This document shows positions 8,720 to 17,170 of a stretch of 64,000 nucleotides of DNA, piece by piece; the stretch's first letter is position 1, and the number at the start of each line of letters is the position of its first letter. The notes below the pieces were generated by a model. It had not been told where the DNA came from and made no database searches. It saw nothing but the letters and a program-made list of their open reading frames with translations. The DNA comes from an archaeon. Its GTDB lineage: Archaea; Thermoproteota; Thermoprotei_A; Marsarchaeales; Marsarchaeaceae. A program made the translations under genes and the position numbers. The stretch is taken from the NCBI GenBank assembly GCA_021800035.1, contig JAJYZJ010000001.1:1-64000 (forward strand), given 5' to 3'.

Positions 8720-9738
8720 TACTCCTGCCCCGCGTCAGTCTCCAAGAAGAAACGACAGACCTTCGAGCTTGGATGTCGATGATAGCGCCATCAATCTACT
8801 CACACAAACTGTGGTGGCCGTAACCAATTTAAAAACCTGTGTGCAATTCTGTTGGTGATGTAGCATGATTTGTAGGGGAGAATCTTGACTTCGGGCGCAA
8901 TTAAGCGATTTTTTCTGTAAGGAAAAACATTTCTTGGCTTGATTGTCTCTTCTTTTGCTGGCTACTTCGACGGACCCTAAGGTGGAAAGAGCAATCACCG
9001 CAAATTTTCCTTTTTGGGTTGTTCAAGTAATGAGGAAAAGAGGTAACGACCTGTAGGAGAAGCTCTCAAGCAGACGTCGAGCTGTTATAGCTATCGACTG
9101 AAAGGTCCAATCTATTTGGCCTTAGGAGGATGTCACCCCCCTTTTAGTTAGTGAATGCACCTGCCCAGTTTCTTTACGTGAAACTCTAAGCGATTAAAGT
9201 CTGCTGCGTTCGCATAATGTGTTCTGGACCTGCTACAAGACTCGTCCTCGCTGAGCCCGAGTAACTACTTAATGTTCTGGCTCTCGGGGTTCCTCGGTTC
9301 GCCTTGAGTTTGCGGCGACCGCTGTCATTTGAAGACCGTTATTCCCGGCCCATTGGTATGGAACTTGAGGGAATCTTCCTTGCTCTTTGCGCTGATTCCA
9401 GTCCAGTTCATTCGGGGTATGTTGCGGCTCGTTGTACCAGTGCCAATTTTAGGACAGCTGCGAACGCATCGTTTTCATAGTCAACCTCATTCCAACCTCT
9501 AGACTCTTTCTCTTATGCCCCTTGCTGACTGCAGTCGCGGAGAAAGTAGCAATCGTTCAGTCACTTCCTAAATCAGACACACTTTGGTTTTGCTGGAGTT
9601 GGGCGTAGATGTCGATGTTAGCCTCCAGCTTTGTCACAGTCTCCCGCATTTTGCTTATTCATTTATGCGGCCAAGGAACGACCTCTTCGGAGGGGCGAGG
9701 ATTTCGGTAGCATTTAGATATATGGCTCTGTGCGTCAT
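8720..9738. other. One-kilobase stretch with no supported gene, ending in the mer promoter
   Basis: No frame here reads like protein. The stretch is of mixed composition and separates the AT-richer island from the mercury locus. It may be decayed DNA. The last 30 bases hold the promoter of the mer regulator. Confidence 0.5.
9713..9721 (+). promoter_or_regulatory. TATA box of the mer operon
   Basis: A TTTAGATAT sequence lies about 22 nt before the ATG at 9739. At that distance transcription should start at or next to the start codon, giving a leaderless mRNA. Confidence 0.6.
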
Positions 9739-10077
9739 ATGACCGCTGTGTCACTTGAGTTAGTCCAGCCTAAGCCCCAGGCACTGTTCTTCCAAGCCAT
9801 GGCCAATCCAGTGAGGATGCAGATTATCAACCTGCTCAGAGAGAAGGGGAGCCTGAACGTCACGCAAATCTGCGCAGGGCTCGGGATGGAGCAGACGCAT
9901 ATATCGCACAACCTCAGGTGCCTTGCCTTCTGCGGTCTGGTAACCGCGAGTAGAGCAGGCAAATCTAGGGTATACTCGATAAACGCGGAGACAGTGCTGC
10001 CACTTCTCAAGATTGTCGACCTGCACTTGAGAAAGTATGCCGCGAATCTTCTTACCTGTGACGGGCTGGAGAGGTAG
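9739..10077 (+). CDS. merR: ArsR-family metalloregulator of the mer locus
   Basis: The product is a 112-residue winged-helix repressor. The HTH spans about residues 38-66, with MEQTHISHNLRCL as recognition helix, followed by the wing SRAGKSRVYSI and a long dimerisation helix. Cysteines at 45, 61, 65 and 107 offer metal ligands; 61 and 65 lie in the recognition helix, as in ArsR-type arsenic sensors. It is not related to bacterial MerR, but archaeal mer operons are known to use ArsR-type regulators. The ATG at 9739 is chosen because the TATA box places the transcript start there; a GTG at 9730 is in frame. merA begins six bases after its stop. Confidence 0.8.
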   Translation: MTAVSLELVQPKPQALFFQAMANPVRMQIINLLREKGSLNVTQICAGLGMEQTHISHNLRCLAFCGLVTASRAGKSRVYSINAETVLPLLKIVDLHLRKYAANLLTCDGLER

Positions 10078-10083
10078 ATTCTT

Positions 10084-11508
10084 GTGAAACGCTTCGAACT
10101 AATTATTCTTGGGCAGGGTTCTGCCGCGTTTGCAGCCGCTATAAAAGCGAACGAGCTTGGTGTAAGCACCGCCATGATTGGCGGGAACGCGACAGAGGGA
10201 GCTCTCATTGGAGGGACATGCGTCAACGTGGGCTGCGTTCCCAGCAAACGTCTGCTCTCAGTGGGAACATCATTCTGTGGTGGGGCGAGGAACTCGTTTA
10301 AGGGGATAGAATACAGAAGCGGCAAACTCAACTTCCAAAAGGTCATGCAGGAGAAGGACAGGCTAGTCAGGAAACTCAGAAGGCAAAAGTATGCTGAGGT
10401 GCTTAGGGGCCTTGAAAAGGTAACTTATTACCCTGTCAAAGGGCGATTCGTTTCAAGAAACGAAGTAGCAGCCGGGGAAGAAAGACTTCAGGGCGAGAAA
10501 TTTCTCATAGCTACTGGAGCCCGTGCCAGAATACCTTCCATAGAGGGATTAGACGGAGTGGACTACCTGACCAACGAGCAAGCCCTTAGTCTGCGCGAGC
10601 TTCCCCGGTCTATGTGCGTCGTCGGAGGGCGGGCACTCGGGCTCGAGTTCGCTCAGATGTACGCGCAGTTTGGGACGAAGGTCACCCTGCTTCAGCGTAG
10701 CGAGAGAATTCTTCCAGATGACGAGCCCGAGATCTCCGAGGCACTGATATACCATCTCGAGAAGTTGGGAATTGAAATCTTTACAGGCGTGACGGTGAAT
10801 CGAGTCTCGCCGAAGGGAAGCGGGAATAGGAGGAAGGAGGTAAGCTTCACCGCCAAGGGAAAATCTAGGAACGTTCTCTGTGACCAGCTCCTCCTCGCTA
10901 CAGGTAGGCAACCGAACATCGAGGGGCTGGATCTTGAAAACGCGGGAGTAAAGACCGACGCCAAAGGATTTGTTGCAGTAGACGATAAGATGCAGACGTC
11001 GGCGAAGAACGTGTGGGCCGCTGGTGACGTCACGGGTGAGCCCATGCTCGAGACCGTCGCAGCAAAGGAAGGAGCAATCGCCATCCACAACGCATTCAGT
11101 AGCGTGGCAAAGAAGATCAATTTCGAAGAAATCCCTTCAGCAGTTTTTACCTACCCTGAGGTAGCGAGGGTTGGCTATACCGAATCGGAGGCGCTCGACA
11201 GGGGGATAAAGTGCGCCTGTCGCGTGCTCCCGTTTGACTTGGTGCCGAAAGCCCACATAATCGAGGAGACGCGCGGGCTAGTGAAGATGGTGGTGGACGG
11301 CGGCACGAAGCGGATAGTAGGAGTGCACATCCTTGGGCCTCATGCAGCCGACCTGATTCAGGAGGGCGCGCTTGCCATAAAGAACAAGCTCACAATCGAT
11401 GACATAATCGACACGGTTCACGTCTTTCCAACGCTCTCGGAGTCGATCAAGCTTGCGGCCCAGTCTTTCTACGTTGATATCGGGAAGATGAGCTGCTGCG
11501 TAGAATAG
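10084..11508 (+). CDS. merA: Mercuric reductase
   Basis: This 474-residue flavoprotein disulfide reductase reduces Hg(II) to volatile Hg(0) with NAD(P)H. It shows the FAD-binding start ILGQGSAAFAA, the redox-active CVNVGC, an NAD(P) site around VVGGRALGLEFAQ, and the second FAD motif AAGDVT. It ends MSCCVE, and the C-terminal vicinal Cys-Cys pair is what separates MerA from lipoamide dehydrogenases. The N-terminal heavy-metal-associated domain of many bacterial MerA proteins is absent, as is usual in archaea. The start is a GTG six bases after the regulator stop. Confidence 0.95.
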   Translation: MKRFELIILGQGSAAFAAAIKANELGVSTAMIGGNATEGALIGGTCVNVGCVPSKRLLSVGTSFCGGARNSFKGIEYRSGKLNFQKVMQEKDRLVRKLRRQKYAEVLRGLEKVTYYPVKGRFVSRNEVAAGEERLQGEKFLIATGARARIPSIEGLDGVDYLTNEQALSLRELPRSMCVVGGRALGLEFAQMYAQFGTKVTLLQRSERILPDDEPEISEALIYHLEKLGIEIFTGVTVNRVSPKGSGNRRKEVSFTAKGKSRNVLCDQLLLATGRQPNIEGLDLENAGVKTDAKGFVAVDDKMQTSAKNVWAAGDVTGEPMLETVAAKEGAIAIHNAFSSVAKKINFEEIPSAVFTYPEVARVGYTESEALDRGIKCACRVLPFDLVPKAHIIEETRGLVKMVVDGGTKRIVGVHILGPHAADLIQEGALAIKNKLTIDDIIDTVHVFPTLSESIKLAAQSFYVDIGKMSCCVE

Positions 11509-11525
11509 GAGGAAACTAATTCCAC

Positions 11526-11858
11526 ATGCAGGGTTCGAGAGACCAAACCAGCAATAGTGCAAGGAATCCCAACATGGACGAAGAAAGGGAAGGAGTGTCG
11601 GGGTACCGTTTAACCCCTGTATGGTCTTTCTTGATATTACTTGCTGCTGTGGCATGCTGCGGTCTGCCCATTCTGATTGTAATTGCAGGTGGGTTCGCTT
11701 CTATTTCGATTGTCGCGGGGAAGTACGAACTTTTCACTGCTGGAGCGGCAGTCTCTACTGCGATAGTGGCCGTAACCGGTATTGTACTTAGAGTGAGAAA
11801 GAGAAGTAAGAGTCCGCAGGTGAAACCGGATAATGATAACGGTGACGGCTCGAAGTAA
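11526..11858 (+). CDS. Small membrane protein with Cys-Cys pair, MerF/MerT-like
   Basis: The product has 110 residues and two hydrophobic segments (about 33-58 and 65-90). A Cys-Cys-Gly-Leu-Pro motif at residues 44-48 lies inside the first helix. Vicinal cysteines followed by a proline in the first helix are the hallmark of MerT/MerF mercury importers, which hand Hg(II) to MerA. It follows merA with a GGAGG site upstream. An internal ATG at 11574 would give a shorter form. Function as a Hg(II) uptake protein is inferred from motif and context. Confidence 0.65.
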   Translation: MQGSRDQTSNSARNPNMDEEREGVSGYRLTPVWSFLILLAAVACCGLPILIVIAGGFASISIVAGKYELFTAGAAVSTAIVAVTGIVLRVRKRSKSPQVKPDNDNGDGSK

Positions 11859-11891
11859 TTCGAATCAATTTTCGATGGAGGTCGAACTTGA

Positions 11892-12419
11892 TTGACGGCT
11901 CACAGGTTGCACTATCTCGATTGCGAACGCTCTGCGCTCGAAGCCCTGTTCGGGGGGAGGGGTTACCTTCTCTTCTTTATTGCTCTTTCAGTGTCAGTCT
12001 CGGTGCTTTACATGTTCCTGCTTCCCTCGCTCCCATTGGGAGGTTTCGTGTCCTACGCAATCGAGTTCATAACTCCTGTTCAGGTGGCCTTCGCGCTAAT
12101 CTTCGGTGTGCTGATAGGCCTGGTCGTCACCCTCAATGTCTACGCGTTCAGATTACGCGCATCCTCAGCGAAGAGTCTCACGGTTGGTTCGGTACTTGCG
12201 AGCCTAGTCAACGGTCTCTGCTGCACGCCACTCATACCAAGCCTGATCGCTATGACGGGAGTCTCGACGCCGGTGCTCTACTCGATATCCCCCAGGGTTC
12301 AGCTCTTCTTTGAAACCAATTCGGAATACTTCTACTCGCTATCGGTGGCGCTTCTGCTCATCTCAGTCCATTACCTGAGCCGGAGTATCTCCGCGTGCTG
12401 CTTGGAAAAAGGAGGCTAG
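11892..12419 (+). CDS. Membrane protein with GLCCTP motif in the mer operon
   Basis: The product has 175 residues and about four transmembrane helices. A Cys-Cys-Thr-Pro motif sits at residues 110-113 at the edge of a helix and a second Cys-Cys pair lies six residues from the C-terminus. The start is a TTG at 11892, placed ten bases after GGAGGT. I do not recognise a named family; the double Cys pair and its place between MerF-like and thioredoxin-like genes point to metal or disulfide handling at the membrane. The stop overlaps the next start by one base. Confidence 0.6.
   Translation: MTAHRLHYLDCERSALEALFGGRGYLLFFIALSVSVSVLYMFLLPSLPLGGFVSYAIEFITPVQVAFALIFGVLIGLVVTLNVYAFRLRASSAKSLTVGSVLASLVNGLCCTPLIPSLIAMTGVSTPVLYSISPRVQLFFETNSEYFYSLSVALLLISVHYLSRSISACCLEKGG
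12411..12415 (+). promoter_or_regulatory. Ribosome-binding site GGAGG for the zinc-finger/thioredoxin gene
   Basis: GGAGG lies inside the end of the preceding gene. It precedes a GTG at 12419 by three bases and a TTG at 12425 by nine. It rules out a start far upstream and indicates coupled translation. Confidence 0.55.
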
Positions 12420-13186
12420 TGCAGTTGGTAAAGTGCAGCGAGTGCGGGAAGCAGTTTAGATCGGTTGGAGCCCTTCGCCAGCACTACTCGTCCAAGCACA
12501 CTGGGACAGCGGCGCCACAGAATCAAGCCGGTAATGGAACAAAGAAACAAAGAAAGTCAGGAAGACGGCATAATGGAAGTGGGGGAACAAAGAGAAGGCT
12601 CATCCTGACCTTGGGTGTGGTCGCCCTCTTGGTCGCTGTGGCTGCCGGGGCATTAACCCTTTATCATGGGCGTTCTGCTGACGCTCACACTGGGACAACT
12701 CCTCCGGAGGCCGGGACTGGAATTTACGGCGGTGACAAAGCTCCAAACATGCCCCTCTATCTCACCAACGGAACATCTACCTCTCTGAGCAGTTTCCAGG
12801 GTCACACGGTCCTCGTTTGGATAATAGCTACTTGGTGCCCAGGATGTCAGGAGACTGCTCCGATAATTGCCTCGCACTACTACTCGCAGCTGCGCTCGGA
12901 GGGCGTCATTCTGGTGACCGTGGAAGACTATAACGACCTTGGCTACTCCGGTCCCACCATGGTTCAGTTCGCGAGCAAATATGCTGGAGGCGTGGGCAAC
13001 TATCCAGGGTGGTTCTTCGCGGATACTTCCCAGAGCGCCACTTATACCTACAACCCGCAGGCTGACCTCGATATATGGTACCTGATTGGCCCGTCTGGGA
13101 CGATCGTGACCAGCGGCGTCAATCTCGGAACGACAATACAAAGCGCGATATCCGCTGCGAATAATCTCCAATCGGCGTCCGCTTAG
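12419..13186 (+). CDS. Membrane-anchored C2H2 zinc-finger and thioredoxin-fold protein
   Basis: The product has about 255 residues. Residues 6-27 form a C2H2 zinc finger (Cys6, Cys9, His22, His27). A basic Gly/Ser/Lys-rich linker follows, then a single transmembrane helix near residues 60-82, then an extracytoplasmic thioredoxin/TlpA-like domain with active site TWCPGC (Cys140, Cys143). The finger faces the cytoplasm and the redox domain faces outside. The layout suggests a membrane thiol oxidoreductase that keeps mercury-transport cysteines in the right redox state. The domain order is unusual for any mer gene I know. Start is GTG 12419 or TTG 12425. Confidence 0.7.
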   Translation: MQLVKCSECGKQFRSVGALRQHYSSKHTGTAAPQNQAGNGTKKQRKSGRRHNGSGGTKRRLILTLGVVALLVAVAAGALTLYHGRSADAHTGTTPPEAGTGIYGGDKAPNMPLYLTNGTSTSLSSFQGHTVLVWIIATWCPGCQETAPIIASHYYSQLRSEGVILVTVEDYNDLGYSGPTMVQFASKYAGGVGNYPGWFFADTSQSATYTYNPQADLDIWYLIGPSGTIVTSGVNLGTTIQSAISAANNLQSASA

Positions 13187-13313
13187 CGAGTGAACAAAGG
13201 AGAGTGAAACCGCTATCACAGTCAAGGCTTCCCGACAAATAGCGGCCCAAGAGAAGCATAGCATAACTTCGCTTCTCGGGTCTATCCTTCACGCACGCAG
13301 ATACAAGGTTCTG

Positions 13314-13865
13314 ATGGTCAGTACCTGGTTGGGTTACTGGCTGCTATACACCATCTCTGGGGGCATGTTCTTCTATTACTCCTCAAACATCACTCCTCTC
13401 CTTCATAAGTACGGTGTGGCCAACCCCTTTTTCTTTAACTCGTTTTCCAGCTTCTCGGGCCTTTACAATTCTGCGATTGTCTGGTATCCGAATGGACACC
13501 TTCAGGTGAACATAATCTATGGGCCGTTCTTCTTCTCGCTTGTTCTCGCTACGCTCTTCTCCCTGAACACGATACTGACTGTTTTCAGCCTTAGACTCTC
13601 CCAGTTCACAAGGAGGGCTGGTCCGTTTGGATTTCTTGCCCTGGTGCCAGCACTTTTCAGTGGGGGTTGCTGTAGTGTGCCTATCGGCCTTGCGCTTTTC
13701 GGCGTATTCGCTCCGACGGCTGGTCTCGTTACGTTAGTGTATGATTATCCGTACCTAACGAACCTGGCATTCGTAATTCTGATTTTACTCTCACTCTTTA
13801 TAGTGGGCAGAAGGGTGTCCAGGATGAGTGGCTGGCAATCCGAAGCGGGGAAACAGAATGGATGA
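13314..13865 (+). CDS. Membrane protein with GGCCSVP motif, end of the mer operon
   Basis: The product has 183 residues and about four hydrophobic segments. Gly-Gly-Cys-Cys-Ser-Val-Pro at residues 117-123 opens the third segment. The Cys-Cys-x-x-Pro pattern and general layout resemble the 175-residue protein two genes upstream, suggesting paralogues. The ATG at 13314 is the first usable start; the frame is open further up but offers no ATG, GTG or TTG. A good ribosome-binding site near 13198 does not fit that start, so the true N-terminus is uncertain. No family recognised. Confidence 0.55.
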   Translation: MVSTWLGYWLLYTISGGMFFYYSSNITPLLHKYGVANPFFFNSFSSFSGLYNSAIVWYPNGHLQVNIIYGPFFFSLVLATLFSLNTILTVFSLRLSQFTRRAGPFGFLALVPALFSGGCCSVPIGLALFGVFAPTAGLVTLVYDYPYLTNLAFVILILLSLFIVGRRVSRMSGWQSEAGKQNG

Positions 13866-14213
13866 GTGCGGGCTAAGACACTTTCCGACGCTATTCCACA
13901 ATGTCATTTTTGTTCCATCATTAAGGTAATGTGTCTGTGCAACAAGCCTATCGGAGGTGGTCTTTTGTCTCTGAGCATGATTCTTCCTGCTAGGTCGCAA
14001 ACCCCAATATTCGAAACTCCAGGGTGTGTGAGGAAAGAAGAGGTAGGGTGCAGAATCAGGGGTAAGGCCCAGCATGCAAGAGATTCGTCTGACTGTGTCT
14101 CTTTGTGAATCACACTGCCTAGCAGTGTAAGGGGTCATGGTAAAGCGAGACATATTGAGCTGAAGAATCGCTCAACCTTGCGTTAGGCGGTTGAAGCCAA
14201 ATCATGGAGGGTG
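13866..14213. other. Gene-free stretch between convergent genes
   Basis: I see no supported gene. It separates the mer operon from the reverse-strand VOC gene. Confidence 0.5.
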
Positions 14214-14588
14214 TCAGAAGAGCTCTAGCCAGTTTCCGTCGGGATCCTCCACGTAGTAGATTCCTTTTACCCCATGCTTGTCGCTTGGTGCGAGAGCAGG
14301 CGTGGCCCCCTGCGAGGTTAACCTCTTGAAAGTCGCCGCCGGATTTTGTACCTTGAAGCCTATGTGGTCGAGTCTGTCTTCGGGCTCGAGCGAGGTGGAG
14401 TAAGGAGACTCCTCTGGGTACCAGTTTAGCTCAAGCCGCTGGTGGGAACGCGGGTCTTCGAGGAGTACCCACTTTCCACCGTGATACATTGTGCCCTTCC
14501 TCTTCAACTTCAGTCCGAGTTTCTCCGTATAGAATTTAACGGACTTGTCGAGGTCGGAGACCCTTATCCCAAAGTATCTTAGGACCAT
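14214..14588 (-). CDS. VOC-family lactoylglutathione lyase-like protein
   Basis: The product has 124 residues with two VOC modules. VLRYFGIRVSDLDKSVKFY opens the first and LDHIGFKV opens the second. ERLELNW-like and YYVEDPDGNWLELF strands supply Glu positions that are typical glyoxalase metal ligands (RLELNW and WLELF). The ATG at 14588 is chosen because it directly precedes the first strand; the longer frame to 14645 would add an unrelated 19-residue lead. Likely a single-domain glyoxalase or related lyase. Confidence 0.8.
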   Translation of the reverse strand: MVLRYFGIRVSDLDKSVKFYTEKLGLKLKRKGTMYHGGKWVLLEDPRSHQRLELNWYPEESPYSTSLEPEDRLDHIGFKVQNPAATFKRLTSQGATPALAPSDKHGVKGIYYVEDPDGNWLELF

Positions 14589-14770
14589 GTTCGAAGACTC
14601 CCCGCAGATTGATTTAAGCGCGGCACACGGGCCGGAGTATAGCAATACGGAAGGATGTTGGGAGAGTAATTGATACCCGGGATTGTCCAGTAGTGAATTC
14701 AGGGGTAAGGTTTCTCACTTTGGGCAATCTGAGTCCTGAACTGCTCGCCATGGTCCGTGCATGAATAGCT

Positions 14771-15415
14771 TTACTCGGGGCCCTTTATTTTACGCGCTAT
14801 CACGCAATAACCGTTGTAGTGCCCTGCGCTTCCGGAATGAATCTCTACAACTTCATAGTTCTGCAAGAACCGCAGAAGCTCCTCCTTCCTGAAAAAGTGA
14901 TGAATCACCCCTTTTTCGGGGCCGTATCCTGCCCTGATGGTGCCAGGCTCGAGCCAGCCATTAATCCCCGGCTTGTTTCCGAAGGTGTCTCCATAGCTTG
15001 TCACCTGTAGGAAAAGGATTCCATTAGTCTTCAGAATTCTGCTGATTTCGCGGAATATGCGGGTGATGTCGGGGATCTTGGCGTGCTGGATTACTTTTGT
15101 TGCCAGAACGCAATCGAAGGACGCAGCCTCATACGGAAGCGGGGCTAGCATGTCTTGCACGTGGACATTGGCGCGAACATTTGACCTTGCTAGAGCTGAC
15201 TTGAGCAGCTCTACTGCCTTAGCGGACTTGTCGAAGGCTGAGACTTCGAAACCACGGCTCGCAAAGTACAGGGTGTGCCTTCCAGCACCGCAGCCAAAGT
15301 CAAGCACCCGGCACCGATTCTCGGATTCAAGCATCTCTGCTAATCTGGGAATCTCAGGCTCTACCTCTTGGGAGGAGTAGCAAAAATCCCAAGGTTCAGC
15401 TGTTCTCTCTTTCAC
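14771..15415 (-). CDS. SAM-dependent class I methyltransferase
   Basis: The product has 214 residues and a Rossmann-like fold. VLDFGCGAGRHTLYFA is motif I, EVSAFDKS gives the acidic ribose-binding residue, DMLAPLPYEAASFDCVLAT is the motif II region, and ILKTNGILFLQV is motif III. The overall match is to the methyltransferase 11/25 group with a C-terminal lid. A TATA-like GTTAAGTATAC lies so close to the ATG that a slightly later start is possible. Substrate unknown. Confidence 0.85.
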   Translation of the reverse strand: MKERTAEPWDFCYSSQEVEPEIPRLAEMLESENRCRVLDFGCGAGRHTLYFASRGFEVSAFDKSAKAVELLKSALARSNVRANVHVQDMLAPLPYEAASFDCVLATKVIQHAKIPDITRIFREISRILKTNGILFLQVTSYGDTFGNKPGINGWLEPGTIRAGYGPEKGVIHHFFRKEELLRFLQNYEVVEIHSGSAGHYNGYCVIARKIKGPE

Positions 15416-15685
15416 TTGAGTATACTTAACGGCAATTGCCTAATGGGAATATATCGTCAGCGGAACATATCCGAACCAAGGGCATTTGCTGCAAACAACG
15501 AATGAATTGCCACAGACCGAGTTGCGCAGTAAATGAATAGGTTCAAGGCGTATATGTTATGTGGATTAGACAACTTCTAATCGGTCGAGTAATTACAGCA
15601 ACACCGATTTCTGCGGGAGTATTTACTTCTTTAAGTTCTAAGAGACAAGATATTGTTTTCACCTCTATGCCGTATCAATGGGATT
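15416..15685. other. Short gene-free stretch beside the IS remnant
   Basis: No supported gene. It separates the methyltransferase promoter from the transposase remnant and probably contains the decayed left end of the element. Confidence 0.4.
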
Positions 15686-16131
15686 TCAACACAGCGTTTG
15701 GCCCCGGTCGCTCAGGGTCCCTCGGCCGTACTCTTGTCCAAAGAGTGGGGGGGGAAGGCACACGACGTCTACACCACTCTCCTCGAGGAACTCCCTCACT
15801 CGTTCGGCGCGCAATCCGGCATTATCCCTTACGATCGCGAGCTTAAGGGTCCAGAAGTCGAAGTCCAACCCGTATCCCTAGCCCCTTCTCTAGGACTCGA
15901 TCAGCTTGGCCTTCTCTCTCAGTGAACTTCTCTACTCCCCTGCTAGGTTTGGCACTCTATCTTTCCTCTCCCTGCACGGCCATCCTCAACCATTTGAACA
16001 CCGTGTACAAGATCACGTCGTGTTTTCTCGCAACTTCCTCCACGCCCATCCCTTCCTTCATCTTCTTTACTGCGTCAACTATGCTCTCTTCCTCCTAGGT
16101 CTTGTCGAGCCTGATCTCGCGCAACGCAATG
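15686..16131 (-). pseudogene. Decayed IS630-type transposase
   Basis: Read on the minus strand, a piece near 16131-15965 encodes LREIRLDKT, an in-frame TAG (16097-16095), then a helix-turn-helix (GVEEVARKHDVILYTVFKWL) and another stop. Further on, near 15868-15750, comes FDFWTLK, characteristic of the IS630 N-domain. It is fused directly to VRDNAGLRAERVREFLEE and CLPP, which belong to the catalytic core around the second Asp. The part between them, with the first catalytic Asp, is deleted. Stops, frameshifts and the deletion make this a dead element. Confidence 0.75.
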
Positions 16132-16309
16132 GGCGTACAAGTAATATTATTCAAGCCAGCATAAACTTGTCCTCTAAAGTCTAAGGAAGTATAACAGATT
16201 AATCAGCCCAGTTCGGGGTTTGCTGTGGGGGTTGTTAGGGCTCGGAAAAAGGTGAGTGTGGCCACCTTAGCGATTGGAGCGTATCTCGCGTTTGCGTGGT
16301 TGCGGAAAC

Positions 16310-16319
16310 CTTTAAATAA
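16310..16319 (+). promoter_or_regulatory. TATA box of the sHdr operon
   Basis: CTTTAAATAA is a strong archaeal TATA box. The expected transcript start is near 16340, leaving a leader of about 30 nt before hdrC1. Confidence 0.7.
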
Positions 16320-16330
16320 TCTGCTGGTTT

Positions 16331-16351
16331 ACGTGCTTCAAGCAGGCACGT
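16331..16351 (+). promoter_or_regulatory. Inverted repeat over the sHdr transcription start
   Basis: ACGTGC and GCACGT flank a nine-base spacer. The spacer region adds a second small dyad (GCTT-C-AAGC). The expected start site lies inside it, so it could be a repressor operator or a leader hairpin. Confidence 0.5.
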
Positions 16352-16372
16352 GTCCAAGTTGACAATGTCAGG

Positions 16373-17158
16373 TTGGTGGTAGAAGCATTGTCCGTGTTAA
16401 GAAACCTTCCGGCGAGAAAAAAGGAGGAGCAAGCTGAACCCTCGATTCTCCTAGGAGGATCCCGGGACCTTGGATTGGACACCCTTAAACTCGCTCAGGA
16501 CATCTACGACCAGTTCACCGCTGACCCGAGGTACAAGGAGTACGTGCTTGGATGCCTGAACTGCGGCGAATGCACAACAGGATGCCCTGCAGCGAGGTTC
16601 TACGATTTCAGTCCAAGGGAGATGCTGCAGGTAGCCATGTCAAACGACCCCTTGGTCCTGTTGAACGCCATGCACGAAAAGATATGGGCGTGCTGCCAGT
16701 GTTACACCTGCAATATGCGCTGCAGGTTTGGCAACGACATCGCGGGTATAATCAGCGTCATGCGTGAGTTGGCTGTGAAAAACGGCCTTGACAGCGCTAA
16801 GGAGGTTCTGAGACCTTACACGAGGATCCTTCTAAAGGTGATGACAGGTGGCACACAGGTTTCCCCAGACATGATTCAGCCTGACTTCTTCGTTGACTGG
16901 GGTCCCGACGCGGTTTCAAAGGCATCCGACCTCAAGACTCTCAGAAAAGCTATCCCAATAGATGTTCTTCAGGTTACCGATTCCGCGTGGGAGGTCTCCA
17001 TGCAAACCTCCCTTGAGCTCTTCCAGATATACCAAGAGTCTGGGGTGATAGACATTGTCCGGGCGGTTGACCCCGACTTGGTTGAGATGATAACCGACAT
17101 AGTTGACGAGTGGAGAGAGGAGTTCGAGGAGATGAAGGAGAAGTACGGTGTCAGGTGA
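16373..17158 (+). CDS. hdrC1: sHdr complex subunit HdrC1 (iron-sulfur protein)
   Basis: The product has 261 residues and is the first gene of the sulfur-oxidising heterodisulfide-reductase-like (sHdr) complex. Two ferredoxin-type [4Fe-4S] sites are visible: Cys61-64-67-71 (CLNCGECTTGCP) and Cys107-110-113-117. The rest is helical and acidic toward the C-terminus (EEFEEMKEKYG). In characterised sHdr systems HdrC subunits wire electrons between the HdrB catalytic sites and the flavin of HdrA in the cytoplasm. Start is TTG 16373 or GTG 16376; an ATG at 16365 is out of frame. Confidence 0.9.
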   Translation: MVVEALSVLRNLPARKKEEQAEPSILLGGSRDLGLDTLKLAQDIYDQFTADPRYKEYVLGCLNCGECTTGCPAARFYDFSPREMLQVAMSNDPLVLLNAMHEKIWACCQCYTCNMRCRFGNDIAGIISVMRELAVKNGLDSAKEVLRPYTRILLKVMTGGTQVSPDMIQPDFFVDWGPDAVSKASDLKTLRKAIPIDVLQVTDSAWEVSMQTSLELFQIYQESGVIDIVRAVDPDLVEMITDIVDEWREEFEEMKEKYGVR

Positions 17159-17170
17159 GATGAAAACAAA

